From: Nostoc desertorum CM1-VF14
GTDB taxonomy: Bacteria > Cyanobacteriota > Cyanobacteriia > Cyanobacteriales > Nostocaceae
Assembly: GCA_019359245.1 (NCBI GenBank)
Contig: JAHHHR010000011.1
Span: forward strand, 85,040-149,039
Direction: 5' to 3'
DNA: 64,000 bases
Below are positions 54,302-63,703 of this stretch, in pieces. The stretch's first letter is position 1, and each line of letters opens with the position of its first letter. The position numbers and the translations under genes are program-made. A model generated the notes under the pieces. It made no database searches, was not told the DNA's origin, and worked only from the letters and a program-made list of their open reading frames with translations.

Positions 54302-55285
54302 ATGAATGCTGCCAAAACGAGTGAAAAGTCCGATCGCGATTTAATGAACGACTCGCAGGCAAAGCGCGAGGTAAACAGAGCGCAAGCCAACAGAGACGAA
54401 CTCAAAGAGCGTATCGCACACGCGATTCCTCATGATGGGGCGATTGAGCCGCTCAAAGGTTTGCACTTCAATCGCTCCTCTTCACCTTCAGAATGCGTTC
54501 ATAGTGTCTCTATCCCTGCCTTTTGTGCGAACGCTCAAGGCAGCAAAGAAGTTCTTTTGGGTAGCGATCGCTATCAGTACGACCCAATGCATTATCTGCT
54601 TGCTACGGTCGAACTGCCAATTATCAGCCAAATTCTCGAAGCGTCCAAGGCACAACCATTCCTTAGCCTTCGCCTCGATCTTGACCCTACCCTCGTTGGC
54701 TCAGTGATGGTCGAGGCAGGGTATCCCTCATCGCGCAGCCGTGCTGATGTGAAAGCTATTGATGTAAGTCCATTGAATGCAAATCTGTTGGACGCTGTAG
54801 TGCGTCTCGTCAGGCTTTTAGATTCCCCTGCTGAAGCTCATGTTCTCGCACCACTGATTAAGCGGGAAATCATTTACCGACTCCTGATGGGAGAGCAAGG
54901 TAATCGGCTCCGTCATATTGCAGTTCTGGGTGGCTACACTTACCACATTGCTAGAGCCGTCGAGCAACTTCGTAAAGACTTTAACGAGCCGATCAAGATT
55001 GAAAGCATCGCCCGAGAGCTGGGAATGAGTGTATCGGGCTTCCACCATCACTTCAAGTCTGTCACTGCAATGAGTCCCTTGCAGTACCAAAAGCAATTGC
55101 GGCTCCAGGAGGCTCGCCGTCTGATGCTGGGGGAAAAGCTTGATGCTACCAGTGCTGCCTACCGCGTGGGTTATGACGATGCCTCGCATTTTAACCGGGA
55201 GTACAAGCGGCTTTTTGGTGCGCCGCCGATGCGCGATGTGGAGCGGCTGCGAGAAGCTGCTAAGGAAACTGCTAGTTCAATATAA
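54302..55285 (+). CDS. AraC-family transcriptional regulator
   Basis: A regulator of about 327 residues. The N-terminal AraC_N-type sensor domain (VHSVSIPAFCANAQGSKEVLLG ... YLLATVELPIISQI) is followed by two helix-turn-helix units at the C-terminus (PIKIESIARELGMSVSGFHHHFKSVTAMSPLQYQKQLRLQEARRLM and ATSAAYRVGYDDASHFNREYKRLFG). It is divergent from the leftward AKR/SDR/cupin cassette and is likely its regulator. ATG 54302 is preferred over the TTG at 54278. The shared gap 54083-54301 should hold its operators. Confidence 0.93.
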   Translation: MNAAKTSEKSDRDLMNDSQAKREVNRAQANRDELKERIAHAIPHDGAIEPLKGLHFNRSSSPSECVHSVSIPAFCANAQGSKEVLLGSDRYQYDPMHYLLATVELPIISQILEASKAQPFLSLRLDLDPTLVGSVMVEAGYPSSRSRADVKAIDVSPLNANLLDAVVRLVRLLDSPAEAHVLAPLIKREIIYRLLMGEQGNRLRHIAVLGGYTYHIARAVEQLRKDFNEPIKIESIARELGMSVSGFHHHFKSVTAMSPLQYQKQLRLQEARRLMLGEKLDATSAAYRVGYDDASHFNREYKRLFGAPPMRDVERLREAAKETASSI

Positions 55286-55592
55286 TCTCCTCAAGAGGCA
55301 GGGGGACTCGGGGCCCCCACGGAGTGGGGATTGGGGGAGAGGGGGCAGGGAGCAGGGGTAAATGACCCCAACCAAGAGCCGTGGAATGAAGGGGGGAACA
55401 TGTTCTTACGTCCCCTACTTCTGTTAAGTAGTTCTTTCTCGTATTGGAGGGGTCGAATACCCTTTCTGTTTCTTCTCCCCTGCCCCCTTGCATCATTTTC
55501 AACAATACCTTAGCCAAAACAAGAGGAAGAACAAAGAGATTGTTAACCCATCATTTAGACTTTACCATAAAGGAATAATTCAATAAAAGTTG
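55286..55592. other. Repeat-rich spacer between AraC and arsenic operon
   Basis: GGCAGGGGGACTCGGGG / CCCCCACGGAGTGGGG and GGGGGAGAGGGGGCAGGGAG (about 55294-55360) are the G-rich Nostoc spacer class, followed by pyrimidine-rich TCTTCTCCCCTGCCCCC that can pair with them. No ORF is supported. The arsR promoter is at its right end. Confidence 0.6.
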
Positions 55593-55919
55593 ATGGTTTC
55601 TAATAGCACCTTCACTCCTGATATGATCGCTGCTGGCTTTCATGCCCTGTCTGACCCCCTACGGATTAAAGTATTAGAACTTCTGCGCTCTCAAGAACTA
55701 TGCGTATGTGACCTGTGCGACCACCTGGGAACCACTCAGTCTAAACTGTCATTTCACCTCAAAACCTTGAAAGAAGCGGGTTTAGTTCGCGCTCGTCAAG
55801 AAGGGCGCTGGATTTACTACAGCCTCAATCTGCCGCAGTTTGTAGCCCTGGAACAGTATTTAGCAGAATTTCGCCGCTTTAGCCCAATATTACCTATTCG
55901 TCCACCTTGCGAGACTTAA
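55593..55919 (+). CDS. arsR: ArsR-family metalloregulator
   Basis: A 108-residue winged-helix repressor. ELCVCDLCDHLG contains the ELCVxDLC-type arsenic-binding motif in the recognition helix, followed by TTQSKLSFHLKTLKEAGLV (DNA contact) and GRWIYYSL (wing). It should release DNA on binding As(III). Start at ATG 55593; the frame opens one codon earlier with TTG. First gene of the ars unit. Confidence 0.95.
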   Translation: MVSNSTFTPDMIAAGFHALSDPLRIKVLELLRSQELCVCDLCDHLGTTQSKLSFHLKTLKEAGLVRARQEGRWIYYSLNLPQFVALEQYLAEFRRFSPILPIRPPCET

Positions 55920-56107
55920 AATTCATCAATTTTTTTTGTAATGTTTTATTTACCTATAGTTTCATACGGATTGACAAATCAATTTTTTTTGAAATGATAG
56001 AAATATACTCTTGATACAACTCACCGAATTTTAGATTTTCAATTTTGGATTGAATAATCTGAAATTCCTGCTCGAAGCTCCTGCATTCATGTATGGGGTT
56101 AATTGTA

Positions 56108-57172
56108 ATGAACAAAAAGACTTTAAAACGCCTCTCCTTTATTGACCGCTTCCTAACCTTATGGATTTTTTTAGCAATGGCTATCGGTGTTGCTCTGGGC
56201 TATTTCTTTCCTGGAGTTGAAGGCTTTATCAACCAGTTCCAAATAGGAACAACGAATATACCGATCGCCATTGGGTTAATTCTGATGATGTATCCGCCCT
56301 TAGCCAAGGTGCGATACGAAGAATTAGGAGATGTATTTCGCAACGGAAAAATTCTTGGTGTGTCACTAATTCAGAATTGGATCATTGGGCCAATTCTGAT
56401 GTTTGCGTTGGCGGCTACCTTTTTACACAGTTATCCAGAATACATGACGGGATTGATTCTGATTGGATTAGCTCGTTGTATTGCAATGGTAGTTGTGTGG
56501 AGTGACTTGGCACGAGGCAATACAGAATATACGGCTGGATTGGTTGCCTTCAACAGTATTTTTCAGGTTATCTTTTATAGCCCTTATGCATGGTTCTTCA
56601 TCGCTGTACTGCCGCCACTATTCGGGTTACAAGGCAGTGTTGTTAATGTAAGTATTGCCGAAATTGCCCAAAGTGTGTTTATCTATCTCGGTATTCCCTT
56701 TTTAGCTGGATTTTTCACTCGTTTCTTCCTAGTAAAGGTGAAAAGCAAGCAGTGGTATCATGAGGAATTTGTCTCTAAAATCAGCCCGATCACGCTGATT
56801 GCTCTGTTATTTACAATCGTAGTTATGTTCAGCTTGAAAGGGAATTTGATCGTTCAAATACCCTTAGATGTGGTGAAGATCGCAGTTCCAATGATCATCT
56901 ACTTCGTGATCATGTTTCTGGTTAGCTTTTACATGGCTTGGCGGATTAAGACAGACTATTCTAGAGCCGTAAGTGTAGCGTTTACAGCCGCCGGAAATAA
57001 TTTTGAACTAGCAATTGCAGTTGCGATCGCAGTATTTGGTATTAATTCGGGTGTTGCTTTTGCTGCCGTCGTCGGGCCTCTTGTCGAAGTACCTGTATTA
57101 ATTGCTCTTGTTAATGTTGCTTTCTGGTTTGAAAAACGTTATTTTTCGCCATCTGAATCGAGAACATTTTAA
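56108..57172 (+). CDS. acr3: Arsenite efflux transporter, ACR3 type
   Basis: A 354-residue membrane protein with ten hydrophobic segments. The conserved Cys is in [19 protein letters not shown], and the second conserved block is [19 protein letters not shown] with the Glu. These identify ACR3, which expels As(OH)3 using the proton gradient. GGGG lies 9 bases upstream of the chosen ATG; ATG 56093 is an alternative. The arsR-acr3 gap of about 190 bases may hold a second promoter. Confidence 0.95.
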   Translation: MNKKTLKRLSFIDRFLTLWIFLAMAIGVALGYFFPGVEGFINQFQIGTTNIPIAIGLILMMYPPLAKVRYEELGDVFRNGKILGVSLIQNWIIGPILMFALAATFLHSYPEYMTGLILIGLARCIAMVVVWSDLARGNTEYTAGLVAFNSIFQVIFYSPYAWFFIAVLPPLFGLQGSVVNVSIAEIAQSVFIYLGIPFLAGFFTRFFLVKVKSKQWYHEEFVSKISPITLIALLFTIVVMFSLKGNLIVQIPLDVVKIAVPMIIYFVIMFLVSFYMAWRIKTDYSRAVSVAFTAAGNNFELAIAVAIAVFGINSGVAFAAVVGPLVEVPVLIALVNVAFWFEKRYFSPSESRTF

Positions 57173-57203
57173 ATTTAGTCAAATTATTCGGAGGAGTTGA
57201 ACG

Positions 57204-57617
57204 ATGAAACGTGTGATGTTTGTTTGTAAAAAGAATTCTGCGCGTTCTCAAATGGCGGAAGGCTTTGCTAAAACCCTTGGTAAGGGAAAAATTGAAGTAA
57301 TTAGCTCTGGTTTAGAAGCAAGTCAGGTTAGACCAGAAGCAATCGCAACCATGAAAGAAATTGGTATCGACATTAGCGATCAACACTCCAAACCCCTTAG
57401 TGATTTCCAAGCGCAAGACTTTGATGTAGTGATTTCTTTGTGTGGGTGTGGCGTGAATTTGCCGCCAGAGTGGGTTGTGCGGGAAGTATTTGAAGATTGG
57501 CAGTTAGATGATCCAGCAGAACAACCAGAAATTTTTCCTAGAGTCCGCGATGAGATTAAAGAACGGGTGACTCAATTGATTGAGTCGGTGAATAAAGAAT
57601 TTACACCTGCTCGATAA
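57204..57617 (+). CDS. arsC: Arsenate reductase (LMW-phosphatase-type ArsC)
   Basis: 137 residues. The P-loop reads VCKKNSARSQMAEG, i.e. Cys8-X5-Arg14. Cys80 and Cys82 are in SLCGCGV. This three-cysteine set and fold match the Synechocystis ArsC, which reduces arsenate with glutaredoxin and glutathione. GGAGG lies upstream of the ATG. It lies 31 bases after acr3, in one operon. Confidence 0.95.
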   Translation: MKRVMFVCKKNSARSQMAEGFAKTLGKGKIEVISSGLEASQVRPEAIATMKEIGIDISDQHSKPLSDFQAQDFDVVISLCGCGVNLPPEWVVREVFEDWQLDDPAEQPEIFPRVRDEIKERVTQLIESVNKEFTPAR

Positions 57618-57667
57618 AGATTGCAAGGTCAAATTGTAGTACTGGAATTAAACTAAGGCTCAAACCA

Positions 57668-57890
57668 ATGGAGCAAGAAACAATTCAACCAATTTCAGAG
57701 AACCTGTGGTGGGTGATTCCAGAGAAACTGGCAGGTGTTCGGAAGCAAATGGCAGAGGAGTTGACAGAGTTACGGGCTACTGGTGTTGGTGCGATCGCCT
57801 CCGTTATGGATGGCAAATCCTGATGTTGAATTGCGAGAAGGCCAAAGCAGCTTTTTGCAAAATTTGAAGGAAAATAAGCAATTACCATGA
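57668..57890 (+). pseudogene. Dual-specificity/tyrosine phosphatase-like gene remnant
   Basis: ATG 57668 begins MEQETIQPISENLWWVIPEKL then AGVRKQMAEELTELRATGVG, ending GAIASVMDGKS at TGA 57821-57823. A second frame, from about 57819, reads [20 protein letters not shown] and ends at TGA 57888-57890, overlapping the arsH ATG. The first half is the N-terminus of cyanobacterial dual-specificity phosphatase-like proteins (I-x-x-N-L-W-W-V-I-P-x-K-L). The catalytic H-C-x5-R centre is missing, so an internal deletion removed it and shifted the frame. Confidence 0.65.
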
Positions 57891-58576
57891 CGACATTTGA
57901 CCATCCCCCCAGAATTTTGTTTTTGTATGGTTCTCTGCGTGAGCGTTCCTATAGCCGCCTCTTGGCAGAGGAAGCAGCACGCATCATTGAAGAATTTGGC
58001 GCAGAGGTAAAGTTTTTCGATCCCCGTGAACTGCCAATTTACGGCAGTGTACCTGACAGCCAGCCAAAGGTGCAGGAGTTGCGCCAATTAAGCTTGTGGT
58101 CAGAAGGCCAAGTCTGGTCTAGCCCAGAACTGCACGGTCAGATTTCTGGCATTATGAAAAACCAGATTGATTGGATTCCGCTTAGTATTGGAGCCGTTCG
58201 CCCAACTCAAGGGAGAACTTTAGCAGTCATGCAAGTGAGTGGCGGATCTCAGTCTTTCAATGCCGTTAACACATTAAGAATTCTTGGGCGTTGGATGCGG
58301 ATGTTCACTATCCCGAATCAATCTTCAGTGGCTAAAGCATACGAGGAGTTTAACGAAGACGGCACTATGAAAGATTCGCCCTACCGCGATCGCCTCGTCG
58401 ATGTCATGGAAGAACTTTACAAATTTACCTTACTATTGCGTGACAAAGTTGATTATCTCACAGACCGCTACAGCGAACGTAAGGAAAAAGCTACTAAGGA
58501 GACAATCAAGATAGCTTCTCAAGCTCTTGAAGTTAACTCTAATATGGTTCAAACCAACCTGCCGAATGTAGGTTGA
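57887..58576 (+). CDS. arsH: ArsH, NADPH-dependent FMN reductase
   Basis: 229 residues. FMN-binding [22 protein letters not shown], then [25 protein letters not shown] and the ArsH block [43 protein letters not shown]. In cyanobacteria ArsH oxidises trivalent organoarsenicals or reduces quinones and metals. It closes the ars operon. The ATG overlaps the phosphatase remnant's last codons; a hairpin follows after 38 bases. Confidence 0.95.
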   Translation: MTTFDHPPRILFLYGSLRERSYSRLLAEEAARIIEEFGAEVKFFDPRELPIYGSVPDSQPKVQELRQLSLWSEGQVWSSPELHGQISGIMKNQIDWIPLSIGAVRPTQGRTLAVMQVSGGSQSFNAVNTLRILGRWMRMFTIPNQSSVAKAYEEFNEDGTMKDSPYRDRLVDVMEELYKFTLLLRDKVDYLTDRYSERKEKATKETIKIASQALEVNSNMVQTNLPNVG

Positions 58577-58614
58577 TATCAGGCTTGATTAGCGAAAATT
58601 CAAAATAGAATAAC

Positions 58615-58637
58615 CTCCTGGCAGATTTAACCAGGAG
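58615..58637. terminator. Hairpin between arsH and the PHP gene
   Basis: A 7-bp stem CTCCTGG / CCAGGAG with a 9-base loop, placed between two convergent genes. It may end both transcripts. No T-run. Confidence 0.45.
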
Positions 58638-58660
58638 AGTTCAAAAAAATTGATTCATTT

Positions 58661-59347
58661 TTACAAGCGTTGTAGCAGGCTCAAACCGTGGGTATCAGTA
58701 CCACAAGTATTGAAAAGAAAGTATTCATTAGCCAACTTTTGTACTTGTTCTGATTCCACTACACTGGGTTTCCAGGGGTTAGGGTTATTGTAGGCGTAGA
58801 AAGTTTCTACACCATCGATGCCCTTTTGGGACGCAGCTGGAATTAAGTCAAAATGCGATCGCTTGTAACGAGCCGGATGAGCTAGAACTGCCAATCCCCC
58901 GGCTTCATGAATAGCAGCAATCACGTTACTTGCTTGATATTCTTGACCTGTAGTCGCCCTTCTTTGTAGATAAGGCTTCATACTAGGGTGTTCTGGTGTA
59001 AAAGCGTAAGCCAAAATGTGAACTTCTATATCCAAAAGGTTGGCATTAATTTCTACACCACTCCACAGGTAAGGAGTGCTTGCACCAGGATTATTCCACT
59101 TCCAGTCTTCTAACCAAGCAAGTGATGCTTGATAGCCGATAATACCATGATGATCAGTAATGGCTAACCCTTTTAGACCAATAGCGATCGCTTGCTCCAT
59201 CAATGCACTCGGCTGCAACCTCCCATCCGAGTAGACAGTGTGCATATGAAAGTTGAATAATCTTGGACAACTTTGTGCATCAATGTTCTGGAATACTTGC
59301 TTCAACAGTTCTGTGGAAGCAGTAGTTCGGGTCAAATTTACAGCCAT
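58661..59347 (-). CDS. PHP-domain metal-dependent phosphoesterase
   Basis: 228 residues. Metal-binding blocks: FNFHMHTVYSDGRL, AITDHHGI, SGVEINA, LAHPARYK and DTHGLS. These are the His/Asp/Glu ligands of the PHP fold, near the YciV/RNase AM group that acts on nucleotides or 5'-ends of RNA. All motifs are intact. It is a single gene convergent with arsH. Exact substrate is not shown by sequence. Confidence 0.9.
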   Translation of the reverse strand: MAVNLTRTTASTELLKQVFQNIDAQSCPRLFNFHMHTVYSDGRLQPSALMEQAIAIGLKGLAITDHHGIIGYQASLAWLEDWKWNNPGASTPYLWSGVEINANLLDIEVHILAYAFTPEHPSMKPYLQRRATTGQEYQASNVIAAIHEAGGLAVLAHPARYKRSHFDLIPAASQKGIDGVETFYAYNNPNPWKPSVVESEQVQKLANEYFLFNTCGTDTHGLSLLQRL

Positions 59348-59816
59348 AACCCCCTCTGAACAAAAATATATCTTTTTAACACACTAAAACGGCACATCTA
59401 CAGATGAGAAAGACTCAGCACTAAAAATTAGTATTGGCTGCTACTTTCTCAGCTTTCTCAGCAAATTTTTCAATATGTTAAGACTACGTTAGCAAATCTT
59501 AACCTCAGTAGTCATGCGTATTTTGAACTACATTAGCCTTAAGTGGTAATAAATATTGCATATAAAGTTTTATAAATAGACCTATACTATTTTTGCTAAA
59601 TGACTTATTTGTAAGGGCTTGATAGAATAATTTTCTCTAATTCCCCTGGAATAAAAGCATATTTTGCGTATATAAAATTATATACCTCAGTAATTTCACT
59701 AATTTTATCTAATTTAGTTCAGCGTAGGCGTAGCCTGCCGCAGGCATCGCATAATTGAGTGTATACCCAGAAAACAAGCGATGTCTACGACGGGCTATGC
59801 CTACGCCTGGGCTGCA
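59348..59816. other. Intergenic region with two GCGTAGGCGTAGCC-type repeats
   Basis: AT-rich up to 59720. Then AGCGTAGGCGTAGCCTGCCG with CAGGCATCGC (59722-59751) and, in the opposite sense, CTACGACGGGCTATGCC with TACGCCTGGGCTGC (59784-59814). No gene is supported. Confidence 0.6.
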
Positions 59817-60953
59817 TTATACTCCTCGCGCAATCCCAAAAGTATCTCCTTTCAAGGTCACCCCAAGCGGTTCTACCACAACCTCGCGATTAAGGGATGC
59901 TTCGACCCTTCCGGCAATCACAGCCGTGAGCTTATGTTCTCTTGCGAGGATAACGATCCTCTCTGCATCCTGCTGCGACTCTGTATAGAATGCAAATCCT
60001 GCTCCGTAATTGAACACAGAAAGCATTGTCTCGGCTCCGCCCTCAAGATGACCCTCGACAAAGGTAAATATCTCCGGCACTGGGAGCATCGTTTCGATGA
60101 CATACCGCAGCGGCTTCACCGACCGCATCAGCTTTTGCCATCCATGTCCAGTGATGTTCTCCATCGCAGTGGGACGAATTCCTTCACCAAGCACCGCCTG
60201 TACAAGCGGCGTGTAAAGATACGAAGCGGCATTCATTGCTTCCCAGAACTCCTGCCCACTTGGAAGTTTTGTTCTGTAACCGTCAGGGAGCGACTCGGCA
60301 AGCTTTCGCAGTGGAGTAAAGCCGTTCTCATGGGGGCCCGAACTTTCAACAAGAACAATGGTATTTCCGGCATCCAGACGCGAACTATCAATGGGAGCAA
60401 CACCAACCGGCATGACCCCAAAAACCGAGCCTGCGATGTCAAGCCGGCCTGGAATCATCTTCGTTTTTAGTTGAGGAGTTTCCCCTGAGAGATACACACA
60501 CCCAACTCGTTTACACCCCTCAACTACTCCATCCAAAAACCCATCAAGGAAGGCAGAGGTAAAGATGGTTTCAGGAGTACTCGACGGCAGATATAAACCG
60601 AGAAGTATAGTCTGCATACCGGAAGTTGCGGCATCGTTCGTAAGACACGAGATGATCTTGATACCGATGTTCCACCAGAATCGTCGCAGTTCTTCTTCAG
60701 AAAGGTCATCAGGTCGAGTATCGTCTGCTGTGCCCAGTCCTTCGGGGACAAGTGTCATCGAAAGTTCTCTAGCCCCCGCCTCTAGAAACGGAGCAAGGTT
60801 GAAGCTAAAAGCGTTAGCACTTGCTCCAAGACCCGATGCGGGCACGATGCCATAGGCGCTTGCAAAGCCAAGCGTGCGTTTTGCGGCATCGATGAAGCGT
60901 CGTTTTGCGGCATCGAGAGTATCGTAATCGACTTGATCGAGAGCTTGAGCCAT
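59817..60953 (-). CDS. PurM/AIR synthase-related protein
   Basis: 378 residues of the PurM-like (AIR synthase, HypE, SelD, ThiL) ATP-using superfamily. GYC-like VGCVYLSGETPQLK, VLVESSGPHENGFTPLRKL (cf. SSNGxHTNGxSL of PurM), ITGHGWQKLMR and the C-terminal FNYGAGFAFY are clear. It differs enough from purine PurM to be a divergent paralogue of unknown substrate. I see no Shine-Dalgarno before ATG 60953. GC content is higher than in its neighbours, which hints at transfer. Confidence 0.85.
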   Translation of the reverse strand: MAQALDQVDYDTLDAAKRRFIDAAKRTLGFASAYGIVPASGLGASANAFSFNLAPFLEAGARELSMTLVPEGLGTADDTRPDDLSEEELRRFWWNIGIKIISCLTNDAATSGMQTILLGLYLPSSTPETIFTSAFLDGFLDGVVEGCKRVGCVYLSGETPQLKTKMIPGRLDIAGSVFGVMPVGVAPIDSSRLDAGNTIVLVESSGPHENGFTPLRKLAESLPDGYRTKLPSGQEFWEAMNAASYLYTPLVQAVLGEGIRPTAMENITGHGWQKLMRSVKPLRYVIETMLPVPEIFTFVEGHLEGGAETMLSVFNYGAGFAFYTESQQDAERIVILAREHKLTAVIAGRVEASLNREVVVEPLGVTLKGDTFGIARGV

Positions 60954-60986
60954 CAGGTTGCGTTTTAAGTTAGGAGTTAGGATTAG

Positions 60987-61006
60987 AGACGCGATTAATC
61001 GCGTCT
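60987..61006. repeat. Perfect 20-bp palindrome AGACGCGATT/AATCGCGTCT
   Basis: AGACGCGATTAATCGCGTCT is a perfect palindrome, of a kind dispersed in Nostoc genomes. It is flanked by AAGTTAGGAGTTAGG and AGAGTTAAAAGTTAGG short repeats. It lies upstream of the PurM-like gene. Confidence 0.75.
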
Positions 61007-61040
61007 GTGCAAGAGTTAAAAGTTAGGAAAACTCATAACT

Positions 61041-61247
61041 TTAAAATACCTCATCTTCAATACCGCGCCACCATTCCCCCAAATTCATCATGTCTTGGTG
61101 AATGTCTTCTAATTCTTTGGTGTAGACATCGTTTGTGAGGGTGGCTCGACGCTCTTGCAATTTTTTAAGGCGCAGTTGTACCAATAGCCAAGGTTTAGTG
61201 ATGCTATCAGTTGCTTCGATGTATTGCGCTAGTTCTTTGCTATCCAT
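61041..61247 (-). CDS. Small hydrophilic protein, unknown function
   Basis: 68 residues, mostly helical (DSITKPWLLVQLRLKKLQERRATLTNDVYTKELEDIHQDMMNLGEWWRGIEDEVF), with two predicted helices and Trp-rich ends. No signal or membrane part. I do not know a named family. The charge pattern and the composition look like a real protein rather than a shadow frame. It lies leftward just upstream of the PurM-like gene and may share a transcript. Confidence 0.65.
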   Translation of the reverse strand: MDSKELAQYIEATDSITKPWLLVQLRLKKLQERRATLTNDVYTKELEDIHQDMMNLGEWWRGIEDEVF

Positions 61248-61352
61248 ATAGTATTTTAATTTTCACTCTAGCAAATAATGGTAAGTTGCTTTGATAATTT
61301 GGGTCAGCGCATAAACTGTATCCGAATCAAGATTATTGTCACTTAACAACAA

Positions 61353-61411
61353 AATAAATTAAAGGTTTGTAGTCATGCCTGGAACCACTCACTACAAACC
61401 TTTAATTTATT
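61353..61411. repeat. Perfect 21-bp inverted repeat
   Basis: Arms 61353-61373 (AATAAATTAAAGGTTTG...) and 61391-61411 (...CAAACCTTTAATTTATT) are perfect complements with a 17-base spacer. It may be a strong bidirectional terminator between the peroxidase and the small-protein gene, or a small mobile element. Confidence 0.8.
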
Positions 61412-61442
61412 GACGCCTACTTAGTTGCCAAATATTGCCAAA

Positions 61443-61473
61443 TAAGAGGGTGTTTACAACAAACACCCTCTTA
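61443..61473 (-). terminator. Terminator of the di-haem peroxidase gene
   Basis: A 13-bp perfect stem TAAGAGGGTGTTT / AAACACCCTCTTA with a 5-base loop, 23 bases after the stop codon on the minus strand, followed by TTATTT. Confidence 0.8.
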
Positions 61474-61496
61474 AGGATAAAATTTACCTCTAGCGT

Positions 61497-63590
61497 TTAG
61501 GGAGTCGCAAGGAAGTTAGCAGGCGGAGTCCTGCTACCATTACGACCAACAGATGGGATCTCTATCAAGGCATCTGTGGCTTTACCAGTGCCATCGTTGG
61601 TGACGAAGGCTTCGTTTCCTGGATGTCCATTAGGAATAAACAACTGCGGATGGTCGAAGGGCGCTTTCTCATAACGAACTCGCTCGTCAGTAAGCGCCTT
61701 CATAAAGGCTACTAGGTCATCTTTATCCTGATCGCTCAGGTTAAGCTTCTCAATATCCGCATCCAGATTTTTGATGTTCTGCTCGTGGAAGTCACCACCC
61801 CGATTGTAAAATTCAACCACTTCCTTGAGGGTCAATGTCCCTCCATTGTGGAAGTACGGTGCGGTGAGTTCCACATTGCGAAGTGTGGACGTTTTGAAGG
61901 CTCCATCTGCGGCTATTCTCTGGTTGGGGCTGACCGTGATATTGGGATCTACACCGAGAAGCTGCCGGAATTTGCCTTGTTGAGCTACTCGCGACTCTGA
62001 GAGCGGATTACCAAAGAAGTCTTTACCACCCACGCCTAAGTCGTCTGTAGTGGGTCTGACACCAATGTTGTAAAAGCCGTTGTCATAGACGGCTTGTTGT
62101 CCATCCCCTAATATCATGTCTTCGAGCCGTTGATTCTGCACGTTTTTCACGGAAGCGTTGGTGAATTCTGCCCCACCATGACAGTTGATGCATTTGGCTG
62201 CTCCCTCGAAAAGCTGTTTACCCCTCAATTGTTGAGAAGTTAAGGCGTTTTTGTTGCCATCAAAGTACTGGTCGATAGGCGCATTGTCAGATATTAGTGT
62301 GGACTCGTACAGTTGAATCGCTAGCCCGAAGAAAAGCGAAAAGTTGTACTCCATCAGCGTATATGTATTCTTGTTTGGATCGACAAGACTCCTCGCGCCC
62401 AAGAGGACGGGTTGTCGGCTACCATCATTTTTATCAACCTGAATTGACCATGAAGAATCCCACCACTCTGGCTGGAAGGCATCCTCAATCAGCTGCTTAT
62501 ACTTTTTCTTTAGTCCCTTTCCATTAGGCGCTCTGTAAATACCTAAGGTACTGTCGTCAACTGCCACCTCCTGTTGTGCCAGTGGTTTCAAATTAGGAGA
62601 AAATAATTTTTTACCAAGATCCCTCGGAAGCTTTAAACCCTTCAGCAGGTTTCGTTTCCCAACCATCTTTATACCGACATCTTGAAATGTGCGACCGTCA
62701 GCAGACATTTCAAATGAGCTAAGAGGTGGACCCACTGCCTGGGAAGCTAGAGATGAATTCTTGAGCTTCACACTGACTTGTTGTGGTGATGTAAGAGAAG
62801 TTACTGCTTTGTAAAGCTTGGCGTTGGGGTCTCTTAATCCAAACGGATTCACCCCATTAAAGTAGTTCTGAGCTCGTCCATCCCAAAAGTTACGGAAATT
62901 GTACACCGCATTAATTGTGGTCGGTGTGTTGCGCGGCTCTACTCGGCGGGTTTCGATACCTCCCACATTGAAGATTGGATCGTCGAGTTGAGTCACATTG
63001 TCTTGAGGATTACCAGGAGTGGTACTCAAGAATTTAGTATTGAAGACTCCTTGCGAAGAGGCGACATCGTTAATGTCAGAAATAACGGTGGAGTTACGGT
63101 TGTTTACATCTGCTAGTTTGTGGAATGGGAAATCTGTCGCCTTCAGGGTGTAGTTTGGCCCTCCGAGACTGAAAGTATCATCAGGATTCGGATTGCCGCT
63201 TGCATCCACGCGCAAAATCCCTGGATTAAGCTGGTTTTTAATTCTGTTGTCCACTCCGGCATGGAAATGACAAGTCGCACACGATGTCTTGCCATCGCTG
63301 CCGACCTGCATATCCCAGAAAAGAGCCTTTCCCAAAGCGATCGCGCGACTCTTATCCTTTACGTAACCTGTATAGTCTGGCCCTGGAATCGGTACGGTCT
63401 TTAGCGAAGCCAGTGGCTGGGAGGGTGGCGTTATCTGTGCCGATACAGTATGTCCGGCTAGCACTGCGATCGCAACAAGTGCTGCGATCGTCACATTGCT
63501 TTTCATTCTCCTTGACAATCTTGATGCCAGATCAGTAAGTCTGACTAGCATAGCAGCCACGAAAGTGACAGCAAGTTGGATTTTATCCAT
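61497..63590 (-). CDS. Di-haem cytochrome c peroxidase / MauG-like protein
   Basis: 697 residues. Two haem c attachment sites: CATCH (Cys104, Cys107, His108) and CINCH in AAKCINCHGGAEF, plus the C-terminal TAPYFHNGGTLTLKEVVEFYN block of the CCP_MauG family. It reduces peroxide or oxidises a partner in the periplasm or lumen. The signal sequence is MKSNVTIAALVAIAVLAG then HTVSAQ; it begins at residue 29 of the frame, so ATG 63506 (AAGGAGA directly upstream, rather close) could be the real start. The family is usually 350-600 residues; the extra length is mostly between the two haems. Confidence 0.88.
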   Translation of the reverse strand: MDKIQLAVTFVAAMLVRLTDLASRLSRRMKSNVTIAALVAIAVLAGHTVSAQITPPSQPLASLKTVPIPGPDYTGYVKDKSRAIALGKALFWDMQVGSDGKTSCATCHFHAGVDNRIKNQLNPGILRVDASGNPNPDDTFSLGGPNYTLKATDFPFHKLADVNNRNSTVISDINDVASSQGVFNTKFLSTTPGNPQDNVTQLDDPIFNVGGIETRRVEPRNTPTTINAVYNFRNFWDGRAQNYFNGVNPFGLRDPNAKLYKAVTSLTSPQQVSVKLKNSSLASQAVGPPLSSFEMSADGRTFQDVGIKMVGKRNLLKGLKLPRDLGKKLFSPNLKPLAQQEVAVDDSTLGIYRAPNGKGLKKKYKQLIEDAFQPEWWDSSWSIQVDKNDGSRQPVLLGARSLVDPNKNTYTLMEYNFSLFFGLAIQLYESTLISDNAPIDQYFDGNKNALTSQQLRGKQLFEGAAKCINCHGGAEFTNASVKNVQNQRLEDMILGDGQQAVYDNGFYNIGVRPTTDDLGVGGKDFFGNPLSESRVAQQGKFRQLLGVDPNITVSPNQRIAADGAFKTSTLRNVELTAPYFHNGGTLTLKEVVEFYNRGGDFHEQNIKNLDADIEKLNLSDQDKDDLVAFMKALTDERVRYEKAPFDHPQLFIPNGHPGNEAFVTNDGTGKATDALIEIPSVGRNGSRTPPANFLATP

Positions 63591-63703
63591 GTTTTATATG
63601 AACGTTAATAATAATTCTCAAGAGTTGAAGCATTACTGCTCCACTCTCAAATCTGAAACTTTGTTGTCTTTAATGACACTGAGATGTTAGAATATCAGAT
63701 TTC

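Noticed and set aside
59781..60470. 229-codon rightward ORF opposite the PurM-like gene
   Set aside because: Antisense to clear PurM motifs, and its own product has no recognisable pattern.
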